Positions 43,877 to 53,496 of a DNA stretch of 64,000 nucleotides are shown in pieces. Within the stretch, counting starts at the first letter, position 1, and each line of letters opens with the position of its first letter. Under the pieces are notes generated by a model. The model was given only the letters and a program-made list of their open reading frames with translations. It searched no databases and had not been told where the DNA came from. The stretch is from contig CACNSR010000006.1 of the NCBI GenBank assembly GCA_902623175.1, forward strand, positions 1-64,000, given 5' to 3'. Origin of the DNA: Halieaceae bacterium (lineage in GTDB: Bacteria; Pseudomonadota; Gammaproteobacteria; Pseudomonadales; Halieaceae). Position numbers and translations under genes: made by a program.

Positions 43877-45943
43877 TCATTCGTGGGGTCGACTAGAACT
43901 TTGCCGCGGGCCCACCAGTTCAGGGCGAATCGGAGTGACGTTCTCCGCCTCGAGCGCTTTGCGTACACGCTTACCAACGCGGCCCTGCTTAACCCAGACA
44001 TAATCGTGTCGTGGCTCATGTCCCGAGAAGCCCATCACATGCTCGGTCAAAATGGCCGTGACATCATTTAGATCCATCTCAGCGCAGGCTCGCAACAAGC
44101 GATGAGCCGCGTCCTCGATAAAGTCGAAGTCAAAGGATTCTTCCTCGGCGCGCATGATCATCGGGTGGCCGGTACCCGTCAATGAGGTACCCAACAACAG
44201 TTCTTCGTGAAGCTTCTCACCCGGGCGAAGACCGATGTATTCGAGATCGATGTGCTCGCCAAACATATTGTCCCGCTCCATATCGTAACCACTCAAGCGA
44301 ATCATTCTCTCGGCCAGCTCAACGATCCGCACAGGCTCGCCCATATCCAGTACAAAAACATCGCCACCGGTACCCAGCGCACCCGCCTGCAGTACTAGCT
44401 GCGCCGCCTCACGGATACTCATAAAGTATCGAGATACTTCGGGATGGGTCACCGTCACCGGGCCACCGCCACTGATCTGCTCGCGGAACAGTGGCACAAC
44501 AGAGCCCGAGGAACCGAGCACGTTTCCGAAGCGCACAATGCAGAAGCGGGTCTTGGTTTCGATTTGCGAGAGGCCTTGTAAAATCAGCTCCGCAAACCGC
44601 TTGGATGCGCCCATCACATTAGTGGGCCGAACCGCTTTGTCAGTCGAAACCAGCACAAAGGTATCCACGCCCGCCCGATGCGCCGCCCACGCCGAACTCC
44701 AAGTGCCGTGAACGTTGTTGGCTACGCCTTCTGCCACGTTGTACTCCACCATGGGTACATGTTTATAAGCCGCAGCGTGATAAACCGTGTCCACCGAGAA
44801 GGTGCTGAAGATCGATTCAAGGCGCTGCTCATCACGCACGCTACCCAACAGAGTCACTACGGGAAAACGCAGGCCCTGCCGCTGGCACAGGCTCTTGATC
44901 TCACGATCCACACCGTATAGCGCAAACTCTGAAATATCGAGGAGGATGAGCTCCCGGGGCGATGACGCCAGAATCTGACGACACAGCTCGGATCCGATGC
45001 TGCCACCCGCACCCGTCACCATCACGACCTTGTCAGTGATACAACGATCGATCAGTTCGGGATGCGGTGGAACGGGTTCACGGCCCAACAGATCGTCCAG
45101 ATCAACGTCCTGGATCTGATTCACGATGGCGTTGCCGGAGATCAGCTCGCTGATCTTGGGGATGGTCCTGACTCTGACGGACAAACCGACCAACGAATTA
45201 ATTATGGCACGACGCCGCTCTTTAGAGGCCGACGGGATCGCCAGCAAGACCTGCCGGACCACATGCTCCTCCACCAAGTTGGTCAGCTCGTCCGCCCCAA
45301 AGACCGGACGACCATTGATTACTGTCTCGTGCAGGTTGGGGTTGTCGTCGATAAATGCCACCACGCGGTAATCCGTGCCGTGATTGAGGGCATTCAGCAG
45401 CTGACGACCTGACTCACCCGCACCGTAAATGATGACACGCCGCACATCTGCCCCAGTATTGGCCTGGAGCCAACCTCGGGAGATTAGGCGCAACCCACCA
45501 ATACCCACAAAGAGCAAAAGCCAGTAAACCAATGCTGCGGTGGCGGGCAACGTTGACTCGGTAAAGGAGATGCAAGCACCCAGCGCCACAGTTGAAAAGC
45601 TGACGGCTTTGACCAGATCCCACACCGCTTGTTGACCCATGTAACGGATAACAGAGAGGTACAGACCCTGAATACTGAAAATAGCGGCAGAGCCGATCAG
45701 TAGTAGGGAGGCAGTGATGGGGCTCAGCGAGCCCAATACGCCGGCATCCTCTACCCCGCCGATGGCTGCAGCACCGTAAAGGGCGCCGAGCACAACCAGT
45801 AAATCGAGGACTAACCATCCGGAGAATCGGAAAGGAGGGGGCAATGACCGCCGGGCGAAAAGCCAGAGGACGGTGGAGACCGAACGAACGCCTATCGCGC
45901 GCACCCGACATGCCATCTTCTTGACCATACTCACCCGAACCAC
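43877..45943 (-). CDS. wbpM: WbpM/CapD-type UDP-HexNAc 4,6-dehydratase, membrane-bound
   Basis: Converts UDP-GlcNAc to the 4-keto-6-deoxy sugar used for quinovosamine or fucosamine. The 688-residue product has four hydrophobic segments (about 35-150), a CoA-binding-like Rossmann domain (VIIYGAGESGRQLLNAL, about 175), and the catalytic SDR domain beginning VVMVTGAGGSIGSELCRQIL (about 310). The VLVSTDKAVRPTNVMGASKRF segment shows the MxxxK in place of YxxxK that is typical of WbpM/FlaA1. Length and layout equal Pseudomonas WbpM (665). It follows the wbpL-type gene by 48 bp. Confidence 0.92.
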   Translation of the reverse strand: MVRVSMVKKMACRVRAIGVRSVSTVLWLFARRSLPPPFRFSGWLVLDLLVVLGALYGAAAIGGVEDAGVLGSLSPITASLLLIGSAAIFSIQGLYLSVIRYMGQQAVWDLVKAVSFSTVALGACISFTESTLPATAALVYWLLLFVGIGGLRLISRGWLQANTGADVRRVIIYGAGESGRQLLNALNHGTDYRVVAFIDDNPNLHETVINGRPVFGADELTNLVEEHVVRQVLLAIPSASKERRRAIINSLVGLSVRVRTIPKISELISGNAIVNQIQDVDLDDLLGREPVPPHPELIDRCITDKVVMVTGAGGSIGSELCRQILASSPRELILLDISEFALYGVDREIKSLCQRQGLRFPVVTLLGSVRDEQRLESIFSTFSVDTVYHAAAYKHVPMVEYNVAEGVANNVHGTWSSAWAAHRAGVDTFVLVSTDKAVRPTNVMGASKRFAELILQGLSQIETKTRFCIVRFGNVLGSSGSVVPLFREQISGGGPVTVTHPEVSRYFMSIREAAQLVLQAGALGTGGDVFVLDMGEPVRIVELAERMIRLSGYDMERDNMFGEHIDLEYIGLRPGEKLHEELLLGTSLTGTGHPMIMRAEEESFDFDFIEDAAHRLLRACAEMDLNDVTAILTEHVMGFSGHEPRHDYVWVKQGRVGKRVRKALEAENVTPIRPELVGPRQSSSRPHE

Positions 45944-45991
45944 GCAACTGAACCGGGAGAAGATTCAGTCGGCTACTTGGAAACCTCTAGT

Positions 45992-46951
45992 TTAAGCCCT
46001 CAGGCGCGCGTACACCACAGTCGCGACCGATGGCATGGCTGACAAAAGTACCAGAAGCGGAGGGAATACAGCGCTATTGACGGCAATTACAGCCAGCGGA
46101 AATTGCCAGATGACTTGCATACCCAGTAATCCCAGCGTAATAGGCAGTGGACTACCCTTTTGCACGCTCAAGCGCTGATAAGCGTGGTCGCGGTGAGCAA
46201 CGTGCGGCGGCTCGCCCGCAAAGATCCGGATACATAGCGTGAGTCCTGTATCAACCAGAAAGGGCATCATCAGAATCAGCCACGTGAACCCTACTGAGGG
46301 ATCAGTCAGAAACGCCATCAACCCCATCAGTGCCAGTATGAATCCAAGAGGGATCGCCCCCGCGTCCCCCATGAAGAGTTTCGCTGGAGGCCAATTGAAC
46401 CAAAGCAGCGGTGCCCAGCAGGCAAACAGCATGGCAGACAGCCACGCCAATTGCGCATTGGGAAACGCTCCGAAGGTGGCGATCAGCCCCATCCCCAGCG
46501 CCACGCAAAGCGCCTGAGTGGACACTAAACCATCGGCACCATCCATAAAGTTCACCAGATTGATGCACCAGGCCACTGCCACGCCGCCCATCCCCAGCAC
46601 AACGATACTCACCGACCCGGCTGGCAGCAGGAGCCAACAGAGCACAAGCCCCGCACCTAGATAACACAGGAAGCGCAACCCGCTGGGTAAACCGCGCCGA
46701 TCATCTAGCAAGCCGATAGCAGTGAGCGCAAACGTCATCAGAGCGACTGCCTGTGCTCCCGGGAAGTTCATAGTGATGGAGAGCGCAGCCGCCAGCACCA
46801 GTATCGGCGCAATGCCTCCACTGACCACAGTCGACTTCGTATGCAGGCTACGCGAGTTCGGCTGGTCAACCAAACCCCAGTGGGGGGCTAAGCGGACAAA
46901 AACCCACAGACCCAGGCTGACCAACAGCGCCATGGCGATAAGTATCATCAT
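45992..46951 (-). CDS. wbpL: WbpL-type initiating glycosyltransferase (MraY/WecA family)
   Basis: Transfers a sugar-1-phosphate to undecaprenyl phosphate in the inner membrane, starting a polysaccharide repeat unit. The 319-residue product has about ten hydrophobic segments. It carries the family's aspartate-rich loops: DQPNSRSLHTKSTVVSGGIAP near the start, NLVNFMDGADGLV, FMGDAGAIPLGF, and HVAHRDHAYQRL in the last cytoplasmic loop. Its ATG overlaps the stop of the epimerase gene. Partner genes suggest a FucNAc- or QuiNAc-type first sugar. Confidence 0.9.
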   Translation of the reverse strand: MMILIAMALLVSLGLWVFVRLAPHWGLVDQPNSRSLHTKSTVVSGGIAPILVLAAALSITMNFPGAQAVALMTFALTAIGLLDDRRGLPSGLRFLCYLGAGLVLCWLLLPAGSVSIVVLGMGGVAVAWCINLVNFMDGADGLVSTQALCVALGMGLIATFGAFPNAQLAWLSAMLFACWAPLLWFNWPPAKLFMGDAGAIPLGFILALMGLMAFLTDPSVGFTWLILMMPFLVDTGLTLCIRIFAGEPPHVAHRDHAYQRLSVQKGSPLPITLGLLGMQVIWQFPLAVIAVNSAVFPPLLVLLSAMPSVATVVYARLRA

Positions 46952-47874
46952 GAACGCCCTGTCTCTCTAGAGGCAAGGGATTCAAGCGTCACGGAAGGCT
47001 GCCAACCCGCAACAACTGGGGCGTCACCACTCCAATGATTCGCGCTGAGGCTGCGCCAGTGACTTCCCGGCTCACTGCCCTTTTTCCAATCAAGCACCCT
47101 CCCTGCGAGACGGCAAAGCCACTGTGGCATCACGCCCCATTTCATTCCCTGAGACAGTGCACGCGAGATTCTCTCAGCGTCATAAACAGCTCCGTCTGTG
47201 GCCAAGAGCACTTCCTCGCCAGCAGGCGCTCCTGCCTCACCCAGTGCACAATTAATTAGCAATGCCACTAGATCCCCTCGAGCCACCATGCTCCGGTGTC
47301 CTACCGAGGGCAGAAGCCACGGCCACCAACGCAGCACCTTATTCACCATCTTAAGATCAGCCGTGAGCTCGGTGTCATATACCAAGCCCGGACGCACCAC
47401 CGTCAACCGGCAGTGACTCTCTGCAAACATCTCACGCAGACTCTGTTCCGCGCGCCACTTGGACGCCGCGTAATTCTCCTTTGGCTCGGGGTACAAGTGT
47501 GCCGGATTCCGGGGCGATACCGCCTCCGCGGGCACCAAATTCAGCGAGCTCACATAAACGAAATGCGGAACACCCGCTTCGATAGCGCATCTGGCGAGAT
47601 CAGAGGTGGCCTCGACGTTAAGGCGCTGATAATCGCGCTCGTCTGCGTGGCGATGCGCTAACCCTGCGCAATGAATGATCGCAGTAACACCGTCAAAGAC
47701 GCCTTTCGGCAGATCATCGCCACTGGCCATATCCCATTGCTGCGATTCGCTACGCGGTGCAGCGCTTAAGGCATCCGCAGCCCGCGCCAGCAGCCGCAGC
47801 GATTGACTCTGCTGTTCAAGCGCGGCGCGAAGCGCGGCGCCCACATAGCCCGTGGCGCCCGTCAGCAATATCAA
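46948..47874 (-). CDS. NAD-dependent sugar epimerase/reductase (WbpV/WbpK type)
   Basis: The 308-residue SDR-extended protein opens with MILLTGATGYVGAALRAALE (NAD-binding). It carries VTAIIHCAGLAHRH and the catalytic triad in YVSSLNLV and NYAASKWRAE (YxxxK), and ends in a substrate-binding helical domain. In pseudomonads an enzyme of this kind reduces the 4-keto product of WbpM to UDP-QuiNAc or UDP-FucNAc. It starts the three-gene set, followed by the wbpL-type gene with a 4-bp overlap. Confidence 0.88.
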   Translation of the reverse strand: MILLTGATGYVGAALRAALEQQSQSLRLLARAADALSAAPRSESQQWDMASGDDLPKGVFDGVTAIIHCAGLAHRHADERDYQRLNVEATSDLARCAIEAGVPHFVYVSSLNLVPAEAVSPRNPAHLYPEPKENYAASKWRAEQSLREMFAESHCRLTVVRPGLVYDTELTADLKMVNKVLRWWPWLLPSVGHRSMVARGDLVALLINCALGEAGAPAGEEVLLATDGAVYDAERISRALSQGMKWGVMPQWLCRLAGRVLDWKKGSEPGSHWRSLSANHWSGDAPVVAGWQPSVTLESLASRETGRS

Positions 47875-47895
47875 AATGCCGGGCTCCGCCTGACA

Positions 47896-48240
47896 TTATT
47901 GAAACCGGATGACACTGCGATTCTTTCCCACTGCCGCAGAGCCGATTCCCCGCACAGTTGCCAGCTCATTAATGTGCTCAAACGGACCATGCGCCACCCG
48001 GTACTCGGTAATACGGTGCGCGTTCGCAGGACCTACGCCCTGCAAGCTCTCTGCCAATACTTCGAGGCTGACAAGGCTGATGTTGACGGGCTCTGGTGCC
48101 CAGCTGACATAGGGACTCAAACCCAGTAACAAAGTACAGATCGCCAGCGCTTTCGCCGCCAATCCAAGCTGCCTGCCCTCGCGGGCACGCATGAGTCGTG
48201 AGGCGCTATCGAATATCGGTGTCATACGCGGTGAATTCAT
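47896..48240 (-). CDS. ComEA-like helix-hairpin-helix protein
   Basis: The product of about 114 residues starts at ATG 48240 (GGAG upstream). It has one hydrophobic segment (GLAAKALAICTLLLGLSPYVS, about 30-50) and a C-terminal helix-hairpin-helix module of about 60 residues (LAESLQGVGPANAHRITEYRVAHGPF; LATVRGIGSAAV). ComEA proteins bind incoming DNA in the periplasm during transformation. A gene of this type lies at the same place beside wbpM in Pseudomonas, though a true uptake role is not shown here. Confidence 0.8.
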   Translation of the reverse strand: MNSPRMTPIFDSASRLMRAREGRQLGLAAKALAICTLLLGLSPYVSWAPEPVNISLVSLEVLAESLQGVGPANAHRITEYRVAHGPFEHINELATVRGIGSAAVGKNRSVIRFQ

Positions 48241-48394
48241 GGTGTTTTCTCCATCAGTCAATTAGGAATCCCCTCGCGCGGGCTCCGATCAAATATGGCT
48301 CCTGCCGGACTGCCAAGACAGGTCATTGACTGAGGCGCATATCTTTTGAGCAAAAATTTCGCCCACTGTCGGCTCGAACACCAACCCTGCAGAA

Positions 48395-49108
48395 CTAGCC
48401 ACTGGCAAGTGCATCCAATGAGGCGTGAATGTCTGCCGCCGTTTTTGCAGGGTCATCGGAAGCCGTGATGGACCGACCTACGACCAAATGCGTTGCGCCA
48501 TCCGCGACCGCGCTCTCGGGAGTCACCACGCGGCGCTGATCACCCGCTTCGTCGCCAGCTAGCCTTATGCCAGGCGTCACCAGCAAGAAGCCTTCCCGCT
48601 GCCTGGCCGATAGGACGGCTGCCTCCGCGGCCGAGCAGACTACACCATCGAGGCCGGCCGACTCTGCCAGCGCGGCCAACTGGCAAACGCGATCGATGGG
48701 CGCGTTATCGCAACCGAGCTCGATCAGATCTTCCTGATCCATACTGGTCAGCACAGTCACACCCACCAGCAGCGGGGGCCTCGGTGAGTCATTTAGCGCC
48801 TCTCTTGCTGCACGCATCATTCTTGAGCCTCCCGACGCATGGACGTTGACCATCCAAACGCCCAACTCAGCGGCGGACTTGATCGCCTTGGCCACTGTGG
48901 TCGGGATGTCATGGAACTTGAGATCAAGGAAAATATCGAACCCCAGACCCTGCAGTGAGCGCACGATGTCTGGTCCGGCAAGCGTGAATAGTTGCTTGCC
49001 GACCTTTAGGCGCAATGTGGCCGGATCAAGCCGCCTCGCCAAATCCAACGCGGCACCTGCAGAATCGAAGTCGAGGGCAACGATCAGTTTACTGCCAGCA
49101 TCAGCCAT
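48395..49108 (-). CDS. pyrF: Orotidine-5'-phosphate decarboxylase
   Basis: Last step of UMP synthesis. From ATG 49108 the product has 237 residues, the usual length. It shows LIVALDFDS at the start, the catalytic [14 protein letters not shown], and the phosphate-binding [17 protein letters not shown] and [12 protein letters not shown]. The longer frame to 49246 extends into lapB. The start overlaps the lapB stop by 8 bp. Confidence 0.96.
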   Translation of the reverse strand: MADAGSKLIVALDFDSAGAALDLARRLDPATLRLKVGKQLFTLAGPDIVRSLQGLGFDIFLDLKFHDIPTTVAKAIKSAAELGVWMVNVHASGGSRMMRAAREALNDSPRPPLLVGVTVLTSMDQEDLIELGCDNAPIDRVCQLAALAESAGLDGVVCSAAEAAVLSARQREGFLLVTPGIRLAGDEAGDQRRVVTPESAVADGATHLVVGRSITASDDPAKTAADIHASLDALASG

Positions 49109-50297
49109 GGGTTTGCTCCAGTGCGCCACCGCGGTAGTGAATGGAGTCCCAATGGCGACAGCCGGGACACCGCCAGTGACGGGCTTTGCCTGTAAATCCA
49201 CAGTGACCGCATTGATAACCCTCGGCGGCACTGGTGAGTCGATCAAACACCTCGCGCTCTGGCAGCGAGGTATCGTACTTTAGTCCCTGCAACACCAATG
49301 ACGCCGCCACGGATACCGACGGATGAGTCGCCAGTGTCTTGCGCAGGAAAGCCTCGGCTGCGGCTCGGCCTCGCTGTTTTTCAAGTTCGCCTGCGAGCGC
49401 CAACGCCAACAGGGGGGAGGATTGCAGCGCGTAATACTCTTCCAGCGCCGCCAGATACTGCGGCCCGTCATCCTGTGCAGCACAAATCTCGCTGAGTAGT
49501 GCGAGCAGCTCGGGGGTGCAATTACGACCGCTGCCCATGACCACTCTGAAGTGCGTCAACGCGGCCTCAGGATCTCCCGCTGAGAGCCTTAGTCTGGCCA
49601 ATCCCATCCGCGCGCGGAGATCTTGATTCTGATCTCTCAGAGCATCCTCATAGAATTCACCTGCAGTCGCTTTGTCACCAGATTCCAACGCAGCGTCCGC
49701 GCGCTCGCAAAGGTAATGTCCTCTCAGTTGCCGAGTGGGTTGGCCCTGACCGGTCGCCGACCGCCCACCCTCCTCGGCCTGTGTTATCAGTTGGTCGGCA
49801 ATCGCTGTAGCAGCGACCCAGTCCCGCTGCGCTTCATGAACATCCAATAAATGCCGCTGCGCTGTCGTACTGAATTCTGTCGACTGTTCGGCCAGATCAG
49901 AGAGCAGTCGCTCGGCGCGGTCATACAGGCCGGCTGCAATAAAATCTCTGGCTAACTCGAGATGGGATTGATGCAACTGAACCGCCGTCAGCTGCGGTCG
50001 TTTGAGCAAATTTTGGTGAATTCTAATCGCGCGGTCGACCTCACCCCGCTTGCGCAACACGCTGCCCAGTGCGATATGTGTATCGACTGTGTCCTCGTTC
50101 ACCGCCAACGCTTCAGTGAAGGCGTCCACCGCATCGTCCTCTTCGCCGTCCAGTAGAAAGTTAAAGCCCCGATAATACTGCGAGGGGAGTTGTGTCCGGT
50201 CGGCACCGTCCATGCGCAGCCCACCGCGGCCCAGCGTCCAGCCTGCGGCAACCGCGAGAACGAGCAGCACTAGAAGCAGTGCGTTATTGAGAATCAA
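49101..50297 (-). CDS. lapB: Lipopolysaccharide assembly protein LapB (YciM)
   Basis: LapB is an inner-membrane TPR protein that brings LpxC to the FtsH protease and so sets the rate of LPS synthesis. The 398-residue product has an N-terminal membrane anchor ([17 protein letters not shown]), about nine TPR units, and a C-terminal rubredoxin-like zinc site with CGHC and CPGC, as in E. coli LapB (389 residues). It overlaps lapA by 14 bp. Confidence 0.95.
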   Translation of the reverse strand: MILNNALLLVLLVLAVAAGWTLGRGGLRMDGADRTQLPSQYYRGFNFLLDGEEDDAVDAFTEALAVNEDTVDTHIALGSVLRKRGEVDRAIRIHQNLLKRPQLTAVQLHQSHLELARDFIAAGLYDRAERLLSDLAEQSTEFSTTAQRHLLDVHEAQRDWVAATAIADQLITQAEEGGRSATGQGQPTRQLRGHYLCERADAALESGDKATAGEFYEDALRDQNQDLRARMGLARLRLSAGDPEAALTHFRVVMGSGRNCTPELLALLSEICAAQDDGPQYLAALEEYYALQSSPLLALALAGELEKQRGRAAAEAFLRKTLATHPSVSVAASLVLQGLKYDTSLPEREVFDRLTSAAEGYQCGHCGFTGKARHWRCPGCRHWDSIHYRGGALEQTHG

Positions 50298-50580
50298 GCC
50301 CGGTTCCTTTCGCAGCTGCAGCCATAAGGCGATCCCGCTGTTTACGCAGCTGGCGGATCATTGCAGAACGCCTTAATGCCAGCAGCGTCCCGGCCCCCAA
50401 GCCTATAACGACGCCGACCGCCAATGCCGCCAAGACCCATATCGCGACGGGTTGGGCAGGTAGTTGCATCACAATGAGGTCGAGGGGAATTTCCTCGGTG
50501 TTCTGGAGAGAGAAGAGTCCACCGGCGGCGACAGCGCCAACCGCAAGCAGTAGCGTCAGCCCCTGTCTCAACCATCGCAT
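50284..50580 (-). CDS. lapA: Lipopolysaccharide assembly protein LapA
   Basis: The 98-residue product has two membrane segments (about 7-27 and 43-68) with the DUF1049 feature QNTEEIPLDLIVMQLPAQPVAIWVLAALAVGVVIGLGAG, and a basic C-terminal coil. LapA works with LapB in control of LpxC. It starts two bases after ihfB. Confidence 0.93.
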   Translation of the reverse strand: MRWLRQGLTLLLAVGAVAAGGLFSLQNTEEIPLDLIVMQLPAQPVAIWVLAALAVGVVIGLGAGTLLALRRSAMIRQLRKQRDRLMAAAAKGTGLDSQ

Positions 50581-50582
50581 GG

Positions 50583-50879
50583 TCAGAAGCCGGACTTAAC
50601 TGCCCGATTTACCCGCTCGCGCAACTCTTTGCCGGGCTTAAAGTGCGGCACATGCTTACCACGCAACGCCACTGTGTCGCCCGTTCGGGGATTGCGACCC
50701 TGGCGAGCCTCGCGATAGTGCAGTGAGAAACTACCGAACCCCCTGATCTCGATACGCTCCCCGGATGACAGGCTTTCAGCCATGTGTTCAATCAGCAGCT
50801 TCACCGCCAGCTCAACGTCTTTCGCGCTCAACTGGCTTTGACCGTCGGCCATCAAGTCAATCAATTCGCTCCGCGTCAT
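50583..50879 (-). CDS. ihfB: Integration host factor subunit beta
   Basis: Partner of IhfA in the DNA-bending heterodimer. The 98-residue product begins [11 protein letters not shown] and contains [30 protein letters not shown] and [17 protein letters not shown], diagnostic for the beta subunit. It lies downstream of rpsA, as in most gammaproteobacteria, but is separated from it by a terminator. Confidence 0.97.
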   Translation of the reverse strand: MTRSELIDLMADGQSQLSAKDVELAVKLLIEHMAESLSSGERIEIRGFGSFSLHYREARQGRNPRTGDTVALRGKHVPHFKPGKELRERVNRAVKSGF

Positions 50880-50986
50880 GCTGTCACCCCTTGTTCGCTG
50901 TGCGCATTTTGGCCGAGGCCTCGAGCATTGGCAAGTTACTCATTTTAAATGGGTTTATAGCGGCACCACCGCCAGATGATCGCGGC

Positions 50987-51016
50987 AAAAGAAAAGGCCG
51001 GCATAAAGCCGGCCTC
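50987..51016 (-). terminator. Rho-independent terminator after rpsA
   Basis: AGGCCGGC and GCCGGCCT form an 8-bp GC-rich stem with a 5-base loop on the minus strand, followed by TTTTCTTTTG. It lies 17 bp after the rpsA stop codon. ihfB-lapA-lapB-pyrF therefore probably also have their own promoter in 50880-50985. Confidence 0.85.
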
Positions 51017-51033
51017 ACGTAACGCTATAGAGA

Positions 51034-52707
51034 TCACTGGTCTTCCATTTTCGCCTTGATCAGATCGCCAATGGTACCCGGTGAGGAACTCTCATCCTGC
51101 TCTTTCAGCGATTCGACGGCTTCTTTCTCGTCGTCCATATCCTTGGCTTTAATGGAAAGCCCCAGCCCGCGACTCTTGCGGTCCACGTTCATGACTTTGG
51201 CTTCCAAGGTGTCGCCGACACTGAGAACAGCCCGCGCATCATCGACACGATCAACGCTGATATCAGCTGCCTTCAGGTAGCCCTCAACCTCATCAGAAAG
51301 CTTGATAGTCGCGCCCTTAGCGTCGACTTCCGTCACGGTACCTGTCACCAGGCTGCCACGGTCGTTGTCGCTGACGTATAGCGAAAACGCATCTTCCTCG
51401 AGCTGCTTGATACCCAGTGAAATGCGCTCGCGCTCCGGATCTATGGACAGAATCACCGTCTCGATCTCGTCGCCCTTCTTGTAATTGCGCACTGCCTCTT
51501 CGCCGGTTTCGTTCCAGCTGATGTCACTCAGATGAACAAGCCCGTCGATGTTGCCCTCAAGACCAATAAAGATGCCGAAGTCGGTAATCGACTTGATGCT
51601 CCCGGAAATCTTGTCGCCCTTGGCGTGGTCTGTGGCAAACGCATCCCAAGGGTTCTGGGTGCACTGCTTGATACCGAGCGAGATGCGACGGCGCTCTTCG
51701 TCGATATCGAGCACCATGACCTCAACCTCGTCGCCGAGCTGCACAATTTTCGAGGGGTGAACGTTCTTGTTGGTCCAATCCATCTCGGAAACGTGCACCA
51801 GACCCTCGACACCCTCCTCGATTTCGGCGAAGCAACCGTAATCGGTCAGGTTGGTGACCTTGGCGACAACACGGCTACCCTCGGGGTAGCGGCCGGTGAT
51901 TTGTACCCATGGATCCTCACCCAGCTGCTTGAGGCCCAAGGACACGCGGTTGCGCTCGCGATCGAACTTGAGGATTTTGACATCCATTTCCTGTCCGACT
52001 TCCACGATCTCGCTTGGGTGCTTAATACGCTTCCAAGCCATATCGGTGATGTGCAACAGTCCATCGACACCGCCGAGATCCACAAATGCGCCGTAGTCGG
52101 TCAGGTTCTTAACCACACCCTTCACGGACTGGCCTTCTTGCAAGTTTTGCAGGAGCTCCTCGCGCTCGGCACTGTTGGCAGATTCCATTACCGCGCGGCG
52201 TGAAACGACTACGTTGTTGCGCTTCTGATCGAGCTTGATGACTTTGAATTCAAGCTCTTTGCCCTCAAGGTGCGTAGTCTCCCGGATTGGACGGACGTCG
52301 ATCAGCGAACCGGGCAAGAATGCGCGGATAGAATCGATGTCAACGGTGAAGCCGCCCTTGACCTTGCCATTGATCACCCCCATTACCACTTCGTCGGCGA
52401 CGTGCGCTGCCTCAAGGCCCTTCCAGGCTTCTGCGCGCTTGGCTTTCTCACGGGAAAGCTTGGTTTCTCCGAAACCGTCCTCGACGGTCTCCAGCGCCAC
52501 CTGCACTTCATCACCCACGCTGAGACTGCACTCACCGTTAGCATTGGTAAATTGATCAAGGGGAATTACCCCTTCTGACTTCAAACCGGCGTGGACAGTA
52601 ACCCACTCGTTATCAATATCGATCACTACACCCGTGACAATTGATCCCGGTTCCATATCGACGGTTTGGAGGCTTTCTTCAAAGAGTTCAGCGAAGGATT
52701 CGCTCAT
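51034..52707 (-). CDS. rpsA: 30S ribosomal protein S1
   Basis: S1 binds mRNA leaders and delivers them to the 30S subunit. The 557-residue product equals E. coli S1 in length and has six S1 (OB-fold) repeats. Each of the last four carries a variant of the GxIKxIxDFGxFxxLEGxxDGLVHxSD motif ([42 protein letters not shown]). The first two repeats bind the ribosome. It lies 111 bp after cmk, the normal order. Confidence 0.98.
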   Translation of the reverse strand: MSESFAELFEESLQTVDMEPGSIVTGVVIDIDNEWVTVHAGLKSEGVIPLDQFTNANGECSLSVGDEVQVALETVEDGFGETKLSREKAKRAEAWKGLEAAHVADEVVMGVINGKVKGGFTVDIDSIRAFLPGSLIDVRPIRETTHLEGKELEFKVIKLDQKRNNVVVSRRAVMESANSAEREELLQNLQEGQSVKGVVKNLTDYGAFVDLGGVDGLLHITDMAWKRIKHPSEIVEVGQEMDVKILKFDRERNRVSLGLKQLGEDPWVQITGRYPEGSRVVAKVTNLTDYGCFAEIEEGVEGLVHVSEMDWTNKNVHPSKIVQLGDEVEVMVLDIDEERRRISLGIKQCTQNPWDAFATDHAKGDKISGSIKSITDFGIFIGLEGNIDGLVHLSDISWNETGEEAVRNYKKGDEIETVILSIDPERERISLGIKQLEEDAFSLYVSDNDRGSLVTGTVTEVDAKGATIKLSDEVEGYLKAADISVDRVDDARAVLSVGDTLEAKVMNVDRKSRGLGLSIKAKDMDDEKEAVESLKEQDESSSPGTIGDLIKAKMEDQ

Positions 52708-52818
52708 GATGCTATTCCTGCATTGCGGAGTAAAGTCACTCCCGCCGGCTTCCAGACCCAGCCGGGTTTATGGTCTTGACGCTTCGGCGGGGTCCAGCCG
52801 TGACTCCGATACGTCCCT

Positions 52819-53496
52819 CTATAAATCTCTGGCAGCTGCCAAGTCGCGTGCTGCCTGCAACACCTCATCGGCAGACAGCGCAGTGCTGTCAATGACGATG
52901 GCGTCTTCTGCCGGCACCAGTGGAGACACGGCGCGGGACTGATCCCGGGCGTCTCGCTGCTGTATGTCAGTCAGAAGGCGCGCGAGACTAACACTCTCCC
53001 CCATACCCTGCAACTGACGGAAACGCCGTTCGGCGCGTGCCTCGGCGCTGGCTGTCAGAAAAATTTTAAGCGGCGCTCGTGGGAAGACGACCGTACCCAT
53101 ATCCCGGCCGTCGGCGATCAACCCCGGCGATCTGGCCAGCTCCTGCTGCCTTAACAGGAGCGCTTCCCGCACCGCGGGTAATGCCGCCACTGTTGAGGCA
53201 TCCCGGCCTCCCTCCTCGGTACGCAGTTTTGCCGTCACATCCTTACCAGCCAACCACACCGAAACGCCGTCATCAGTCGGTCGAAAATGAACATCCAGGG
53301 ATCTTGCAATCGCGGCAACGGTGTCGCTGTCCTCGAGAGAGACGGCTGCTTGGCGACCGGCAAAACCCACTCCGCGATAGAGCGCACCGCTATCCAGCAG
53401 ATGCCAGCCCAACTCAGCTGCAAGGCACTGACTGAGAACACCTTTTCCCGCTCCGCTTGGTCCATCGATGCAGATCACTGGCGCGGTGCCAGTCAT
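52819..53496 (-). CDS. cmk: Cytidylate kinase
   Basis: Phosphorylates CMP and dCMP with ATP. The 225-residue product has the P-loop GPSGAGKGVLSQ, the NMP-binding segment LLDSGALYRGV and the lid region RDMGTVVFPRAPLKIFLTASAEARAERR. Its start overlaps the aroA stop (ATGA) and it precedes rpsA. Confidence 0.97.
   Translation of the reverse strand: MTGTAPVICIDGPSGAGKGVLSQCLAAELGWHLLDSGALYRGVGFAGRQAAVSLEDSDTVAAIARSLDVHFRPTDDGVSVWLAGKDVTAKLRTEEGGRDASTVAALPAVREALLLRQQELARSPGLIADGRDMGTVVFPRAPLKIFLTASAEARAERRFRQLQGMGESVSLARLLTDIQQRDARDQSRAVSPLVPAEDAIVIDSTALSADEVLQAARDLAAARDL

Noticed and set aside
51532-52203. 223-codon plus-strand frame opposite rpsA
   Set aside because: Antisense to S1 repeats, with composition explained by the rpsA codons.
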